Assembly (NCBI GenBank): GCA_000507305.1 | Contig: DF241625.1 | Location: forward strand, 12,531-76,530 | From: Breviolum minutum Mf 1.05b.01 | Lineage: Eukaryota > Sar > Dinophyceae > Suessiales > Symbiodiniaceae | DNA length: 64,000 bases | Reading direction: 5' to 3' | Shown here: piece by piece, positions 20,906-32,879 of the stretch | Layout of the letters: each line of letters opens with the position of its first letter | Position numbering within the stretch: the stretch's first letter is position 1 | The notes under the pieces: model-generated | What the model saw: only the letters and a program-made list of their open reading frames with translations | What the model was told of the DNA's origin: nothing | Databases searched by the model: none | Made by a program: the position numbers and the translations under genes

Positions 20906-23216
20906 TCAGGTCTGGATGTTCAATGGTGCCAGCTGCTGATCAACTTGTCAACCATTCCTACATGCCACTGATGCAGCTTGGCTTCGAATGAAGGTGGACA
21001 TGAAGTAGTAGCTGTGATCGTATCCTGCTTGCATCCTGCAGAGCTTTAAGGCTTTAGCAATGAAGGCATCAATCTTCATGAACTTCAACTAGCAAACTCC
21101 CTCTTCTCATGAACTCAATTTTCCCAATCCCAAGTCAGTCCTGAAGGTCACTGGGACTTTGGCCTTTTGCGCTGCCTCCATAAATGCTAAGGGCTGCAAC
21201 TGGTTGACGTCACCCACCAAGAAGTTGTCCGCCTTTGCTCCAGAGTTGGCTCTTTTTTTCCACGTTCCGAAGCGGTTTTGAGAACCCAACACGCCAATGT
21301 TGTAGGTGAAACTTCAAACACTCATAGGGCAGGTTGAAGAATTTGGATAGGAAATATTGACTCAATGACTGTTTCTCTCAAATCTGTAGGAACACACTAA
21401 CACACCCTGCATGTTGCAAGCAGGCCACAGTACCGCAATCGCACAAGATGTGAAGGTCCTTACCTTGCGTGGGGGCCATGGATTCTCGGCGACTTGGGAT
21501 GTTTGTTCAACCTCCCAACATCCCAACAACTTGGGTCGGTCCTTTGTACTCGGAGATCAACTCGGTGGCATCGTATTGCTTCCAGCTCTGGGCATTGGAA
21601 CGCAGCTGAAGTTTTTTGGAAAAAAATCTCATGAAGTTGTTGGAAACCCATGACCTTCTGGGGTTTCAGTACAAAGGGAAACGCCTTGTTAGCTGTCGTC
21701 AGGTAGTAGGTTTTGGGCACAATGGAACACATTCCACAACACCAAGGTTGCATAGGCTGCGCTTTCCTACTGGCCCGCTTACCCATGGCACCTGTTCGTC
21801 GCTACCGAGGTAGAAATTGAAAGCCTTCTGTCCCCAAGGGACCTTCATGGGATTGCAGATGGGTGCGAAGGCCGAGACAGATGTATACCTGGCATGCTAC
21901 AGTATCACAAGTGTAAGCAGGAATGAGATGTGACAATCTGAAAAACATGGCGAGCACGTGTTTTTTCAGTCAAAGTTCAAGATCCTTTGGTCCACACACC
22001 CATCCTGAATATGCCGTCTTCACACTAAGTCGGAGAAGTTCGGCTAAGTGGCCGATCGGGGTTCTTCAAGCCAATGGTCAAAGCACCGTGCCCACCCATG
22101 GAATGGCCGGAGATCGCCCGCTTATCAGTCACGGGCAATGTTGCCTCAGTTTCAACAACTGAGCTCCCATGGTTGCATTCCATATCATTCCCCTTCAATG
22201 TGGGCTGCAAGAACCTCTGCAACCTTGGCAACCTGTAGTATGCTTTGAACCTAAAGATTTGCTCCGGCCTCTACCAAAGCGGGTAGCTCTTTCACGACAA
22301 AGTCATACCTGACTGACTTGAAGCGTTTCCATCAACAGGTAGCTACAGTTAGTCTATTCACCAGGGCCCCCTTCATCGAACAGCAAAATCTCATCCAAGT
22401 AGCATGTTGTAATGGGTCTTGTATTTGTCAGTTGTGGCGTTCAAATAAAAACCAGCACCAACGCCAAAGTCATAAGTATGTGGCTCCTCAAAAACACAAG
22501 GTGTGACACCGAATTTCACAGTTTCCTTCCCATAGCTTCCAACTGGATCAAGACAATCAAGGTCCCTTTTCTGAAAAACACAGTTATGACTCCTCATCTG
22601 GAATGCCATCACCCCGTGGTGAGGTATCTGGCATCACCAATACGACCTGCGTCACATGAGACTTTCCACAAGCAAGTTCCATTCATAGTCACACCAGGTT
22701 CCTGTTCAAGTTTGAGTACCTAATCTGAATCATGCAAAATAAAAGATAACAAAAGTCTGTATAGTACCACCATTCTACCGGAACCTGGTTGTCGCAGGCT
22801 GCTTGGAATGCGCCCGCTTTCTGCGAGAAGTTTTCGTCAGTGCAGGTTAGACCGGAAAGCCAGTACACCTTGGTTGCAGAGCGCACTACATCTGTTGCAG
22901 CCCTGAGGGGAGTCTTTATCTTGCAAGCATCTTGCTTACAAGCATCTTCAATCATTAGCTATTGTTCCTCCTAATCTGTTGAGTTTGTTTTCTTCCGCCT
23001 TTACCATCATCTTCTTCTTCTTCTTCTTCTTCTTCTTCTTCTTCGTCTTCTTCGTCTTCTTCTTCTTCGGTCTTCTTTATCTAAGCTCCTTTATCTGCAC
23101 CTAAACTACCGAGCTATTTCCAAGCCACAAACTGCCCTAAACAGTCTGCTTGGCCAAGATGCCACTGGCAACTTCTTGAACTCTGTGACATCCGGCAGGT
23201 AAGCCGCAAAAATGGT
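20906..23216 (-). CDS. ESD: S-formylglutathione hydrolase (esterase D), 12 exons visible
   Basis: Cytosolic serine hydrolase that cleaves S-formylglutathione to formate and glutathione in formaldehyde detoxification. Exons (minus strand): 23166-23216, 22785-22868, 22593-22646, 22404-22486, 22269-22308, 22053-22144, 21792-21888, 21531-21587, 21429-21458, 21141-21232, 20986-21035, 20906-20943. The reading frame is kept across all joins. Family signatures in order: [34 protein letters not shown], the nucleophile elbow [33 protein letters not shown], an ADNFL segment placing the catalytic Asp, and GYDHSYYF with the catalytic His. About 255 residues are visible; 30-40 N-terminal residues upstream of 23216 are not resolved. 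The last 38-base exon is tentative. Inferred donors are GT, GC and GA. Confidence 0.93.
23010..23075. repeat. (CTT)n microsatellite
   Basis: An almost uninterrupted run of CTT with a few CGT changes, in the 5' region or first intron of the esterase gene. Confidence 0.9.
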
Positions 23217-23469
23217 CTGGGTGTTGCCCAGGCTCCTTTTTTTGGACAGTCAAAAAGTTGCTTCAAAATACAGCCGAATCGCCAGAGTCGTGATTCATGG
23301 TTTGTGCCTTCGGGAGAGGCCCTCATGAAGAAAGAAATATTGTATTTTGCCGGGGGAGTTGTAGTTGTATCTATCCAATCCAGCTTGTGATTTACTACTG
23401 AGGGCCTCTCCCAAACATAGCATCCATTGATGGCACCAAAAATCACATTCATCTCCTGGAGGTAAACTC

Positions 23470-25800
23470 ACAGCGCTTCAGCATTCCTGCCATGTCACTA
23501 CTGTACTTCTGTTCTTTTCAACATGTTTAGTTATTGCTTGTATGCACTACATACATACATATAGATATGATTATATAAATTATGTACGTATTTATTTGAT
23601 CTATAACTAATGCCTACTATATCCAGTGATAATGTTGAGCTATGCTGTATACTATCATCAATTATCACACCTGATCACAAAGATCTGCGATGGAAAAAAA
23701 CATCAATGTGTAACCAATCCATACATCAAGAAAGACTCAGGCAAGAAATCCAACAAAAACCCAAGGATATTGCAACATGAAAATTACAAAGCGCTGACCT
23801 TGAGCTACACGAGTAGCTGATTTCACTGTCATGGAACCCGCCATCTCTTCCTCAAGCAGCTTCACAAATTTACCTCCGAAGAGGTGACCTTTTTTACCCC
23901 TCAATCTTTCATAACACGAACAAGGCATCGAACAGTTTGGCAGTTGTACAGTTGTAAGGGTATAGGGTACATATAGGCTACATATAGGGTACATACGGTA
24001 CCTCTACGTTATACGGTACATCTTTCTTTTACTCAAGTGGTCAAGAAAAATCAATGCTTCCCAGCATCGAGCACTTCACCAAGCACCGCCCACTACCTAC
24101 CCTACAACTAAATCAATTGAGCTGCCAAGGTTGACGTGTTGAGCAAAGCAGCGGAAGTGACATGACATGTTCAGCTTTGACAACTTTTCCATGGCCAGGA
24201 TTAGGATTTTCCCATTGATATATTCATCTATATCTCTATCTTTCTATTTACATAAAAACCTACGTTCAAAAAAGGAACTACGTATCAGCCATACCAACGT
24301 TCAGTCATTAATCCTCAACACCAGTGAACCGTTTGAAAGTCCGGATAATTGCCTGACTTCTCTCGTGCTGCATCAGTGCTATCTTACGCAAACTCCCAAG
24401 CTCTGCACTGCACGAGATCTATCACTAAGACCTTGGAATCCAATTCTTCAACAAGACTGAGACTTGGATCCGAAACGGAGAAAAGAGCAAGAAAAAAACT
24501 TGTAGTTTTTTTATCACCAATTTGTTTCAGAAATAAAATCTCTCAGCATATCATACCTTCAACCGTACTGATCTTGGTGACCATTTCCTCAAACTTTTGG
24601 CTTCAAAATGACCCACAACTAAGTAGTTGGCGACCCAGCGGGCTCTTGATTGATGCCTATCAAATCAATCTGGTTCATCCGGGAGGAATCTCTCGACAGG
24701 CGATCAAACCAAATTCTTGAAATGATCATACTCATCAGAAATGCAGTGATTTTCTTGCTTGCAGTGAAAAATGCTGCGCAGCCCTCAGCATTGAAAGAAA
24801 AAAGGGACCTCTCGTATCTCACGGGATGCCCTTCGTGTGACTGGAACCGCACCTGTGTTCAACCGGATTGACCCACCAAAAAAGGATGAACCCTTCAAGT
24901 CACATCAACTCATGTTTACCTGTAGCGGAAGAGTTCTTTGTCACCCAATTTCTTGCCCTTCTGCCAAAAACCTCTTCTAAGTTGTCTAGCAATGTTGGAC
25001 AATTTTGTTGCAATCAGAATGAGGATGCTTTTCCTCGGAAGTGTCCATAAATATATGCTTTGAAAGTAAAAAACAAGGTCCCACTGACTCTGCACCTCCC
25101 ACTTTCATGCCACCCATTCGAGCAACCTGGCCACTAGGCTCTGCAATGAATGCTCAAACTGCCCATGTGTATGTCACCCGCGCACCCGATCAGCAGGTGA
25201 TTGGGAACGACGGCTTCCCGCGCTTGATGTCGATTGCACTGAAGACCTTCTGTTCACGAAAGATTCGCATGAGAACCACCACCATCATCATCATCACCAC
25301 CACCACCACGAGGTGTCAGAAAGCCGACATGCACAGAGCTACTATTCACCAATCAAACCCCTAATCTTGGTCCCACACGACCGCTTCAAACCACACGCCC
25401 GAAAGGCAAACACCTTGCTTGGCCTTGGAATTGCCCAAATCTCTTGAAGTTGACACCATGAAGCAGCTGTTTTAAGTTGGGTTTCGTGCCCATTGAGGGA
25501 TCCCTGATCACCTGCAGCAGCCGAAATCGACCCTGTGAATCGTTAAAGGGATTCATACATCATCACCTTCCTTGGGCACACTGCCAAGTAGAAACTGTCA
25601 ATGGGCAATGTGTGTCTGTGGGTGTTGTTGGATTGAAAACGCATCCTCATATATATTCTTCAATCAAGGATGCATCGGATGCATCTAGACATGTCAAGAC
25701 TATCGAGACCCATCGAGACCCCGAGAGGCCTGTTACCAGTATGACCTGCTAGGATGCTATGCCAAAAAAAACCAATGGCTGTGCCAAATGATTTGTTTCA
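23470..25800. other. mostly non-coding, weak exon candidates
   Basis: AT-rich TATA/ATAC tracts occupy 23540-23630 and 23950-24020. A minus-strand frame at about 24640-24790 reads EGCAAFFTASKKITAFLM but is probably intronic. At about 25150-25230 a frame reads AVVPNHLLIGCAGDIHMGSL. A CAC/CAT repeat sits at 25276-25310. None can be joined into a gene with confidence. Confidence 0.35.
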
Positions 25801-25812
25801 AGGCAGGCAAAC

Positions 25813-26830
25813 TGCCAGTTTGACTATCGCAAACCACAACTGTTCGACACCTCCCTCTTCTTTGCTGAGTTCAGAAAGAAGTTGTTCCTGCCGCTGCAAC
25901 TGGGCTGCATTGGCCTATCCAGCAAAACTGTCAGCTTGGCATCACAAACCAAAGAATTCTTGGAATTCTCGCAGGTTGCCAACAAAAAAGACTTCCATCA
26001 GCTTCAAACACACAACTTGTTCACCTCCATTTGACTGCTCACTAAGGAGAACTGGTAGTAGCAGGACCTCAAGCATCTTCATAGCATGCTTTAAAGCTGT
26101 TGTTGAGCACATGAGAAAATCTCAGCTCCATACAACCATGACCTTAAGGCTTCATAACATTGTCCAGCCTGGCGTTTTTAACTAAGGTGTCTCTAACGTC
26201 TGCGCCTTCATTGCCTCAACATTCACTGCCTTCAACTGTGACTTGGACAAGTTCCCTTCCAAAGTTCTGGTCCAAAGGATGACCACGTGACAGCCAGTTT
26301 ACTTTTTGTTGCCAAAGTTGTCCGGGTTTTCATCTGACTATCCACGACTTCGCCTCATTGAGTTGCCCTCGCCAATTGCTATCGCAACTCAACAAATAGG
26401 GAGCCAACCTGACGATAAAAAAAATCCTGAATTCAAAGAAGCCAACAACATCAGTACATCCACAATAATGATATATACGTATATATATATATATACCTTT
26501 GATTTACTACTCCTGCATTTTGTTCTGTTACCTACAAACCCTAGTATTAACCAATGACTACTCAACAAATGGATTTTTGTCCACTGCCTGCGAGACTGCA
26601 TACTGGGTGCTGGAGGTAATTCTGAAAGGCGTTCCATCAAGGCATCAGCATCCTTCACAGCGAACGTGTGAAAAAACGAGTTCGAAATTGGAGGAGTGGT
26701 TGGTCATACCGTCATACCCCATTCAAAATGGATCAAAATGGTTTGAAATCATCTCATCTCATTGCTACCAGCCTGAAGTAACCATTTCGTTGCTGCAAGG
26801 AGATCTTCCTGCTTCTTTGACACCACAGGT
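25813..26830 (-). CDS. helical hypothetical protein, four candidate exons
   Basis: From high to low coordinates: about 26745-26825 VVSKKQEDLLAATKWLLQAG; about 26570-26660 DADALMERLSELPPAPSMQS; 25950-26096, after CAACAACAG|C, ALKHAMKMLEVLLLPVLLSE then CLKLMEVFFVGNLREFQEFF; 25813-25914, after GGATAG|G, ANAAQLQRQEQLLSELSKEE then GGVEQLWFAIVKLA. All look alpha-helical. The reading phase between the last two is not consistent with my chosen borders, so at least one border is wrong. I considered PCI-type subunits but saw no diagnostic motif. Confidence 0.45.
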
Positions 26831-27079
26831 GCATTGCACACTACGCACCTGGGTCATCTGTTGGGCTAGCCAGGCCAGACTGGCCAGTGGTCATCACATC
26901 TGTTGCAGGGCGCTACCCTGCCACTCTCATGCAAATACTGGGCGTTCCTGACAGACATTCCATCAAGCCCAGCAGATTTTCTGCTTCGACGCCAGAGAAG
27001 GAACCTCCCAACCTCAGCTTTGGACTATACGGTGGATATAACCATACCCACATCATGGTTGCACAATTTCATCACAGTG

Positions 27080-27485
27080 GCATCAGAGCCACTGCGCAAA
27101 TTCATGGTTTGCATCGTTGTCTCTTAAATTGGCAAAAAAGGCACATGTACAAATGCAGCAGAAGGCAGTCAGAAATCGCGTTCTAGACAATTGACATGCT
27201 GTAGACCCGGCTCAGCCAGCACTTTCAGAGTATAATCTTCACAGTGGAATCAGAGCCACTGCGCAAATCCATGGTTTGCATCATCACCTCTTAGATTCAC
27301 AGAAATGACACATGTACAAATGCAGCAGAAGGCAGTCAGAAATCACATTCTAGACGATTGACATGCTGTAGACCCGGCTCAGCCAGCACTTTCAGAGTGT
27401 CATCTTCACAGTGGAATCAGAGCCACTGCGCAAATTCATGGTTTGCATCATTGCCTCTTAGATTCAGAGAAATGACACGTGCATA
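27080..27485. repeat. 167-bp tandem repeat, about 2.4 copies
   Basis: The phrase CAGAGCCACTGCGCAAAT begins at 27084, 27251 and 27418, an exact 167-base period, with a few differences per copy. It lies between coiled-coil exons of the minus-strand gene and is probably intronic. Confidence 0.9.
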
Positions 27486-27499
27486 CACGTCGACCTGAG

Positions 27500-28206
27500 C
27501 TTCCCCGCGTGCCAATGCTTCCACCAGGTCTTAGACCTGACAAATGAGGGAAAAAAACACACTCACAACGGCCAGAGGGAACGAAATCTCTGGTACACAG
27601 CGCTGTGGCGCGCCTTGTTCCAAGTATTGTGAGAATTGAGTGACCTGCAGGGTGTTCAAAAGACCACTTCTATATCCAAAGTTTCAAAAAGAGATGTTTA
27701 TAACTTCAAACTTCTAACTTCATCAAAGATCATTCAGTGATGATACGATGTTCTAAGGTTGTCAATCCTTTCGGTGCACGAAGTGTCCAAAACAGGCGCC
27801 TTGTCTGATGTTTGCTGGAGTTTATCGATGGCCGCTTTGAGCTGTCCCTGAATTGTTCAACGCTGAAGGGGGTTGCCAACCCTTTACATGTCAAGCATCT
27901 TGGACTCTGGAAATGGAGTCCTCCAGCTGCTTGTACTGAGATTGCACCAGACGTAATCTGAGAACCTGGATCAATGGATCACTGTATCACTGGCAAGTCA
28001 AATGTGCATCCTTGCATCACATTGATACATATATCATACGTATATATCGTATATAGTATGTATATGTAGTATATATATCATATATCATATATCATATGAG
28101 TACAACAAATAGCAACAAATAACCATCTCACCTCCGCAGCAATGTCCTGGATCCGCTGGTTCTGCAAATCCCCATCGCTCAGAGCTGTGCTGACAACATT
28201 GGTGAC
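27500..28206 (-). CDS. coiled-coil hypothetical protein, four exons
   Basis: The best exon, 28132-28206, is 75 bases between TACTCAG|G and GCGGAG|GTGAG, encoding VTNVVSTALSDGDLQNQRIQ then DIAAE. Next are about 27875-27953 (LRLVQSQYKQLEDSISRVQD), about 27790-27856 (QLKAAIDKLQQTSDKAPVLD) and about 27490-27530 (DLVEALARGEAQVDVYAR). Heptad-like Leu/Ile/Val spacing suggests a coiled coil. The 167-bp repeat falls in the region after the last listed exon. Function unknown. Confidence 0.5.
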
Positions 28207-28539
28207 CTGAGTACAAGTTGACAGAAAGCATATTACTTCATAACATGCAGAAGCATGTCCTTGTTCGAAAACACTGTCCGTGGGCAGCACTGTCCGTGGG
28301 CAGCACTGTCAAGAAAAACAGCAAGGACAAAAAAACACAAAAAAATGACAAAAATATATATATATATATATATGCCTCCAATAAGGGGTGCCAAAAAACC
28401 CTGGTTTTTTTGGGGTGAATTAACCCCGGCTGCTGTGGGGAACCCCCCCGCTGGTGGGGTGCCTTAACCCCCAAGCTGCTGGGAGCATAACTTCGCTGCA
28501 GGACATTGGCGAAGTTAAGAATCAAATATACCTGAGCTA

Positions 28540-29530
28540 ATCAAGCCGCGCAAATATGAATTCCAAAATGAAGGTGGCCCCTCCAGCAGGTACAACAAAA
28601 GACTTTCACCAGGTCCACGCTTCCCTCATTCAATCTCCCTGGCACCCCTGACTCAAACTGAACTGATTTCCTCGTCACCTTGCCATATTCATTTATGCCA
28701 AGTTGCAGCCACAGTTGACCCTCCATGCGTGTTCAGGTCATTGGAACTCTATACGGGTCATTCGATTCGTTTCAGCTGTTGAGTGGTCAAGGCCCGGCAG
28801 GCGAGCCTTATTTCGATTATAATGCCAGGGATACTTAAACAATAAAACATGCATAGAACACATAGGCTGAACATCATGTCCCAAAATCCCACGAGGATCT
28901 GTTCTACGTTCATGGTAGGAAGAAGATAGCTACGCGGTATAGCCTTGAACCAAGACCAACATGCGCACCTGTGGAAAACTCCTAAGTTCTTGGTCCCATC
29001 TTTTTGAACTCCACTGAATCATGAGCACAGAAATGGTGAAGGAGCGAAAATCCGCATCTTCCGCTTTTTCCATCTCATGGGACCCGTGGGGAACGCCGAC
29101 CTACTTTTGTGTCGCCTATTTCAAGTCTTTCCCCAGGCAATCGAATAGTAGCTCCCTGCAGTAAGTTCTACAGTGCCCGGGGTCAAGGCCTGCAACAATC
29201 TACATCGGCCAAAGGCAACTTTGCAGCATGAGTGCTGAGAAGAGTGAACCATCTTCTCTGGCCAACAGCAAAGAAGTCGTCCAAAAGATAGAGAATTTCA
29301 CACATACTAAAAAAAAATCTTAATCCAATGACGGTAAGTCAAGATCATCAAAACAACATCACAAATGATGACAATAACATACTCAAATAACGTCAAAAAG
29401 TAAGATTGAAAGTACATGCTGCCTTGGGTGAGACATCTGTCTGTGTCACTGTTGCTCTGGGGGATGGGAACGAGGTACCCAGGAACGACGGCTGGCAGAG
29501 GAACCAGCAGCATCGCCCACTCCACCTACC
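28540..29530 (-). CDS. two weak exon candidates
   Basis: At about 28570-28720 a frame reads GINEYGKVTRKSVQFESGVP then GRLNEGSVDLVKVF. At about 29400-29525 a frame reads MLLVPLPAVVPGYLVPIPQS. Both are protein-like but no splice pairs were fixed. The rest of 28730-29300 shows nothing recognisable. Confidence 0.3.
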
Positions 29531-30519
29531 AAAACACAAAAATCAGGGTGTCCCAACAGTATCACCAACACTTCACAAATCATCGATTTTTGGCATCATG
29601 AAGCAACATAGATCGCAGCATGATTGATAGACGACTTTCCCTCAAAAAAGTGGGCTGTCCAAGTCCCACCTGAATAGCCGCTTTGGCTTCCTTGATTCAA
29701 AAGGAAGGCGCGACCTGTCACTTCAAAGATCTATCCATTCTCCCACCATGGAAGTGATGGAAATCACCCTAAATGAAAGGAAACTACATGAAACTACTAT
29801 TAGAGACATCCCATTTTCCACTGAACCATGATTAATGGGAGGTTTTGGGTATCCATTGTGTATGATGAAAGTCTCAAACTGCACATGCCAACCCCTTCAT
29901 CTGATGCCGGGATGCCTAAACACTCCTGCTCTAGGGAGCCCCGAATGCACACGAAACCATCAGGTCCTTCAGTCAACATGCAACACAATATCACTGGCTG
30001 AAGTTTGATTCAGCAGCAGATTTAAAATTAGGCACGGACACAATAAGCACAAAGAAATCTATGACACCTTGCTTCAATCACATACAAATTTCCATCAACT
30101 GAGCACCAAACCAAGATATCTGCCAATCTCACCGGGGGCCAAGAAGTCGTGCCATCCTCTATCCAACCGATTGGCCTTTCAATTAAAGATTTGCAAACTT
30201 TCAGGAATATGGAATGATTGGAGCACCGATACCATGCACAGGCAATTTACATCTCTCCACATCTTCCTATCACAGGACTCAATGCACTTCCAAGTAGTCT
30301 ATATGTTCGACCCGAGTTTCTTTGCATGGTATTTCTTGTGTGAAAAAGATCCAACTTATGCTGCATGAAGGTTCAAAAGCTGCCTTAAAGGTCCACAAAT
30401 CACTCTTCTTCTTTGCAGCCCATGTTTCACCTGAGCCTCACAGAGCCAGCTGCCAAACTGTTGACCAACAATGTCCAGGCAAACAACCACAAGCACCCTC
30501 TATGAAATTGTCATCTCAC

Positions 30520-31265
30520 TTTGGGAATTCCAACGTGAAGTGTAACAGATTGGCAGTGGTGCCCTATTCATACAGAATATGACCAGACCAATTCTTGCAG
30601 CCACCTGATGGCCATCGGATGCAAGCAATGCCATACCTGGCAGATTTGGAAGTCTTTCACAGGGAGAGCAAGATGCAAGATTTGGGTTTTAAAAAAAACT
30701 TTACATCTCCAGGGCCCACCGGATGTTGGCAAACTCCCAGTCTTTTGGCCAACTTGGTTGAGGCACCGCCTGTCCAAAAACTAACTTACCCAAAGGCAGC
30801 AGTTCGTTCCAGATCCATCGTTCCAGATGGAAAATTTCCAGTGAACTCATGGCACCTCCAGGAAGACTGAAAGGGATCCCCTGGCAACAGGAGCTCCAAA
30901 CATCAGATTTAATCGTCTGACAGCTACCCAAAAACATCTCACCTCGCAACGCCAGTGTCCGTTCCAGCTGGGAAAACCAGGACCTCGGGTGTCTGGAGGA
31001 GGGATGTTTTGCAGCCCAAAGAAAGGAGGGTAACGTGGAACCTAAACCTTTCGAAACTTTACGAAAACCAGGATATGGACTGCACAGTTTTGTTCAGTCA
31101 TAGAACGAAAAATGCAAGAGTAAACAATGTAATATATGCTTTAAGATTTAAAATAAAATGAAATAGATATACCAAAAAGGCCATGAAAGACTGCACAATT
31201 CTTACATAGCTGACAACTTCGTCTGAGTCACGGACGCGTAGGACCACATCTCCGATCCGCTTCGG
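30520..31265 (-). CDS. unrecognised protein with recurring W-R-C motifs, five phased exons
   Basis: Exons in order: 31206-31265 (PKRIGDVVLRVRDSDEVVSY, between GTTCTCAG|C and TAT|GTAAGA), 30943-31041, 30790-30866, 30705-30769 and 30520-30636. Phases agree across all four joins and every border is an AG acceptor and a GT donor. The protein contains GHWRCE, SSWRCHEF, then RCLNQVGQ, then a W-R-C formed across the exon 4/5 junction. Each join falls within or close to a W-R-C, so exon duplication is plausible. No family assigned. More exons probably lie on both sides. Confidence 0.6.
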
Positions 31266-31572
31266 CTGAGAACGGAGCGCCTAGCATGAAAACACCAGGG
31301 AAAGTGAGTGTTCATGATGAATGCAATCATAGATGTAGAAGTATTATATATATGAGTAGTGGATATCTATTGTCTATCTAAATATATATGTGTATATATA
31401 TATATATATCCTTATCTATCTCTATAATATTTATATATATATACACGGTTATACACGAATATGATTATGTGATATGTACATAAATTTCTATAAAGATTTA
31501 TGGCTCATGTCCATCATGTACATCACATGTACATCACATGTACAAATTTATAATGAATCCAATGGCATATAT

Positions 31573-31655
31573 TGGATCTACCCCCCACCCAGCAACAGTT
31601 GCGGCCAGGACAATTACATTATTTGCCACTGTTACTTGGGTGGGGGGTAGATCCA
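31573..31655. repeat. foldback, 27-bp inverted arms
   Basis: Arms 31573-31599 and 31628-31655 are reverse complements with one mismatch and one gap. Each contains a CCCCCCACCC / GGGTGGGGGG core and ends in GGATCTA / TAGATCC. The loop is 28 bases. Confidence 0.85.
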
Positions 31656-32164
31656 CGGTATGCATAGATTGTTTTTTGATCTTGGTCCCTTCCAATCTTT
31701 GGCTGCCTCTCCACATGCATATTGCTCCTGAGCTTCAGCCAGGATACCAGTGACGCATCATGCAACCAATCAAACGTAAAAGCAGGTGAAAATAATGGGC
31801 ACTTCATCCAAGACGCCGAATGCGCATAGTGAAAGCAAAAGTCTATTTCTGTTGATGTGGGTGGTGGCCTTAGCGAAAGACACCCATTGAAAATCCACCA
31901 AAATCACCCCCTCCATTTCAAATTGAAAGCACTTAGAGACTGACACTCCTGGTGGAAGGATGGGTCGTCGGGATACCTCATCTCCAACAGTCCAACACCC
32001 TTGGAAGCCACATCCCTCTCAAACGACATGGCGCACGAGACTGCCCATGTATGTCATAGAGCTGAAAGCCTCGGCACCTGAGTCGAGCAACTAATTGCGA
32101 CATCCAGGATACAAGAAGAAAAAGATGCAGTGAGCCCCAGAACTGAAGTCAGAAGAATTGAAGG

Positions 32165-32866
32165 TATTGTCTATGTAAGAAACCAATTTGACTCTTCAGC
32201 TCATCCACTGTGATACTGCATCTCTCCTGTCCCAGGCCTCCCAAGTCAAACCTGGTTGTTCTTGCCTCATCAAACAACACATCTCCAATGGAACCAATGA
32301 AATTCATTAAGATTCCAATCCGAGGAAGCAACTGTGAGTGCACGTTGAGTTACCTCTGGTTTCAGGAGGCTTTTTCCCAAAGCCAGGGCCTTAATCTTTT
32401 CCAGTTGCATGCTAAGCCCACCCATTTAGGCCATCAGAGAAGTGTCAGAGAATGAAAGAACTTTTCTAAAAACAATGTCATATCATAGGAGTATCACCAA
32501 AAAACGTCATGATAACTATCTAGTTGGTGGTTTCAACCCATCTGAAAAATATTAGTCAAAGTGGAGCAAAATAAAAAATATTCGCAACCATAACCCAGTT
32601 ATGGCATTGTCAGCTTTCGAGTGAAAGTTCTCAGCTTTCTGCTTGTGCAAACTTCGTTGAACTCAGGAATGCCCATCGAACGCGATCCCATAAGGCCTGT
32701 GGATTTTTCCATAGCATGGGTGCAAAAAAAAATCAAAGGAGAAACTGATTCTTTTTCCAGGTCCCTCAGTGCAACAAGATCAGTCCATCTTGTTTGGTCC
32801 TCCTCATCGTCAGAATCTTCACCATCTTGGTGCGCTGAAGGAGAAGCCTGCCACACTAGCTGAAGG
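32165..32866 (-). CDS. candidate upstream exons of the W-R-C gene
   Basis: At about 32740-32866 a frame reads LVWQASPSAHQDGEDSDDEE then DQTRWTDLVALRDLEK. At about 32165-32300 another reads GSIGDVLFDEARTTRFDLGG then LGQERCSITVDELKSQI. Both are clearly protein-like, acidic, on the same strand and 5' of the W-R-C exons. Membership of the same gene is inferred from position only. Confidence 0.45.
32519..32565. repeat. dispersed repeat, copy 2 of 2
   Basis: Near-identical to 6505-6560 in the same orientation over about 45 bases. Confidence 0.7.
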
Positions 32867-32879
32867 TCTCAAGGAACTT

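Noticed and set aside
25813-26096. PCI-domain (eIF3/COP9/proteasome lid) identity for the helical exons
   Set aside because: Only general helical character; no diagnostic residues could be matched.
25754-26185. Plus-strand 143-residue frame
   Set aside because: It is antisense to minus-strand segments with better peptides and AG acceptors.
31206-31265. Glyoxalase/VOC-type domain from IGDVVLRVRDSDEVV
   Set aside because: Resemblance is limited to one strand, and the following in-phase exon (VPRYPPFFGLQNIPPP) does not continue the fold.
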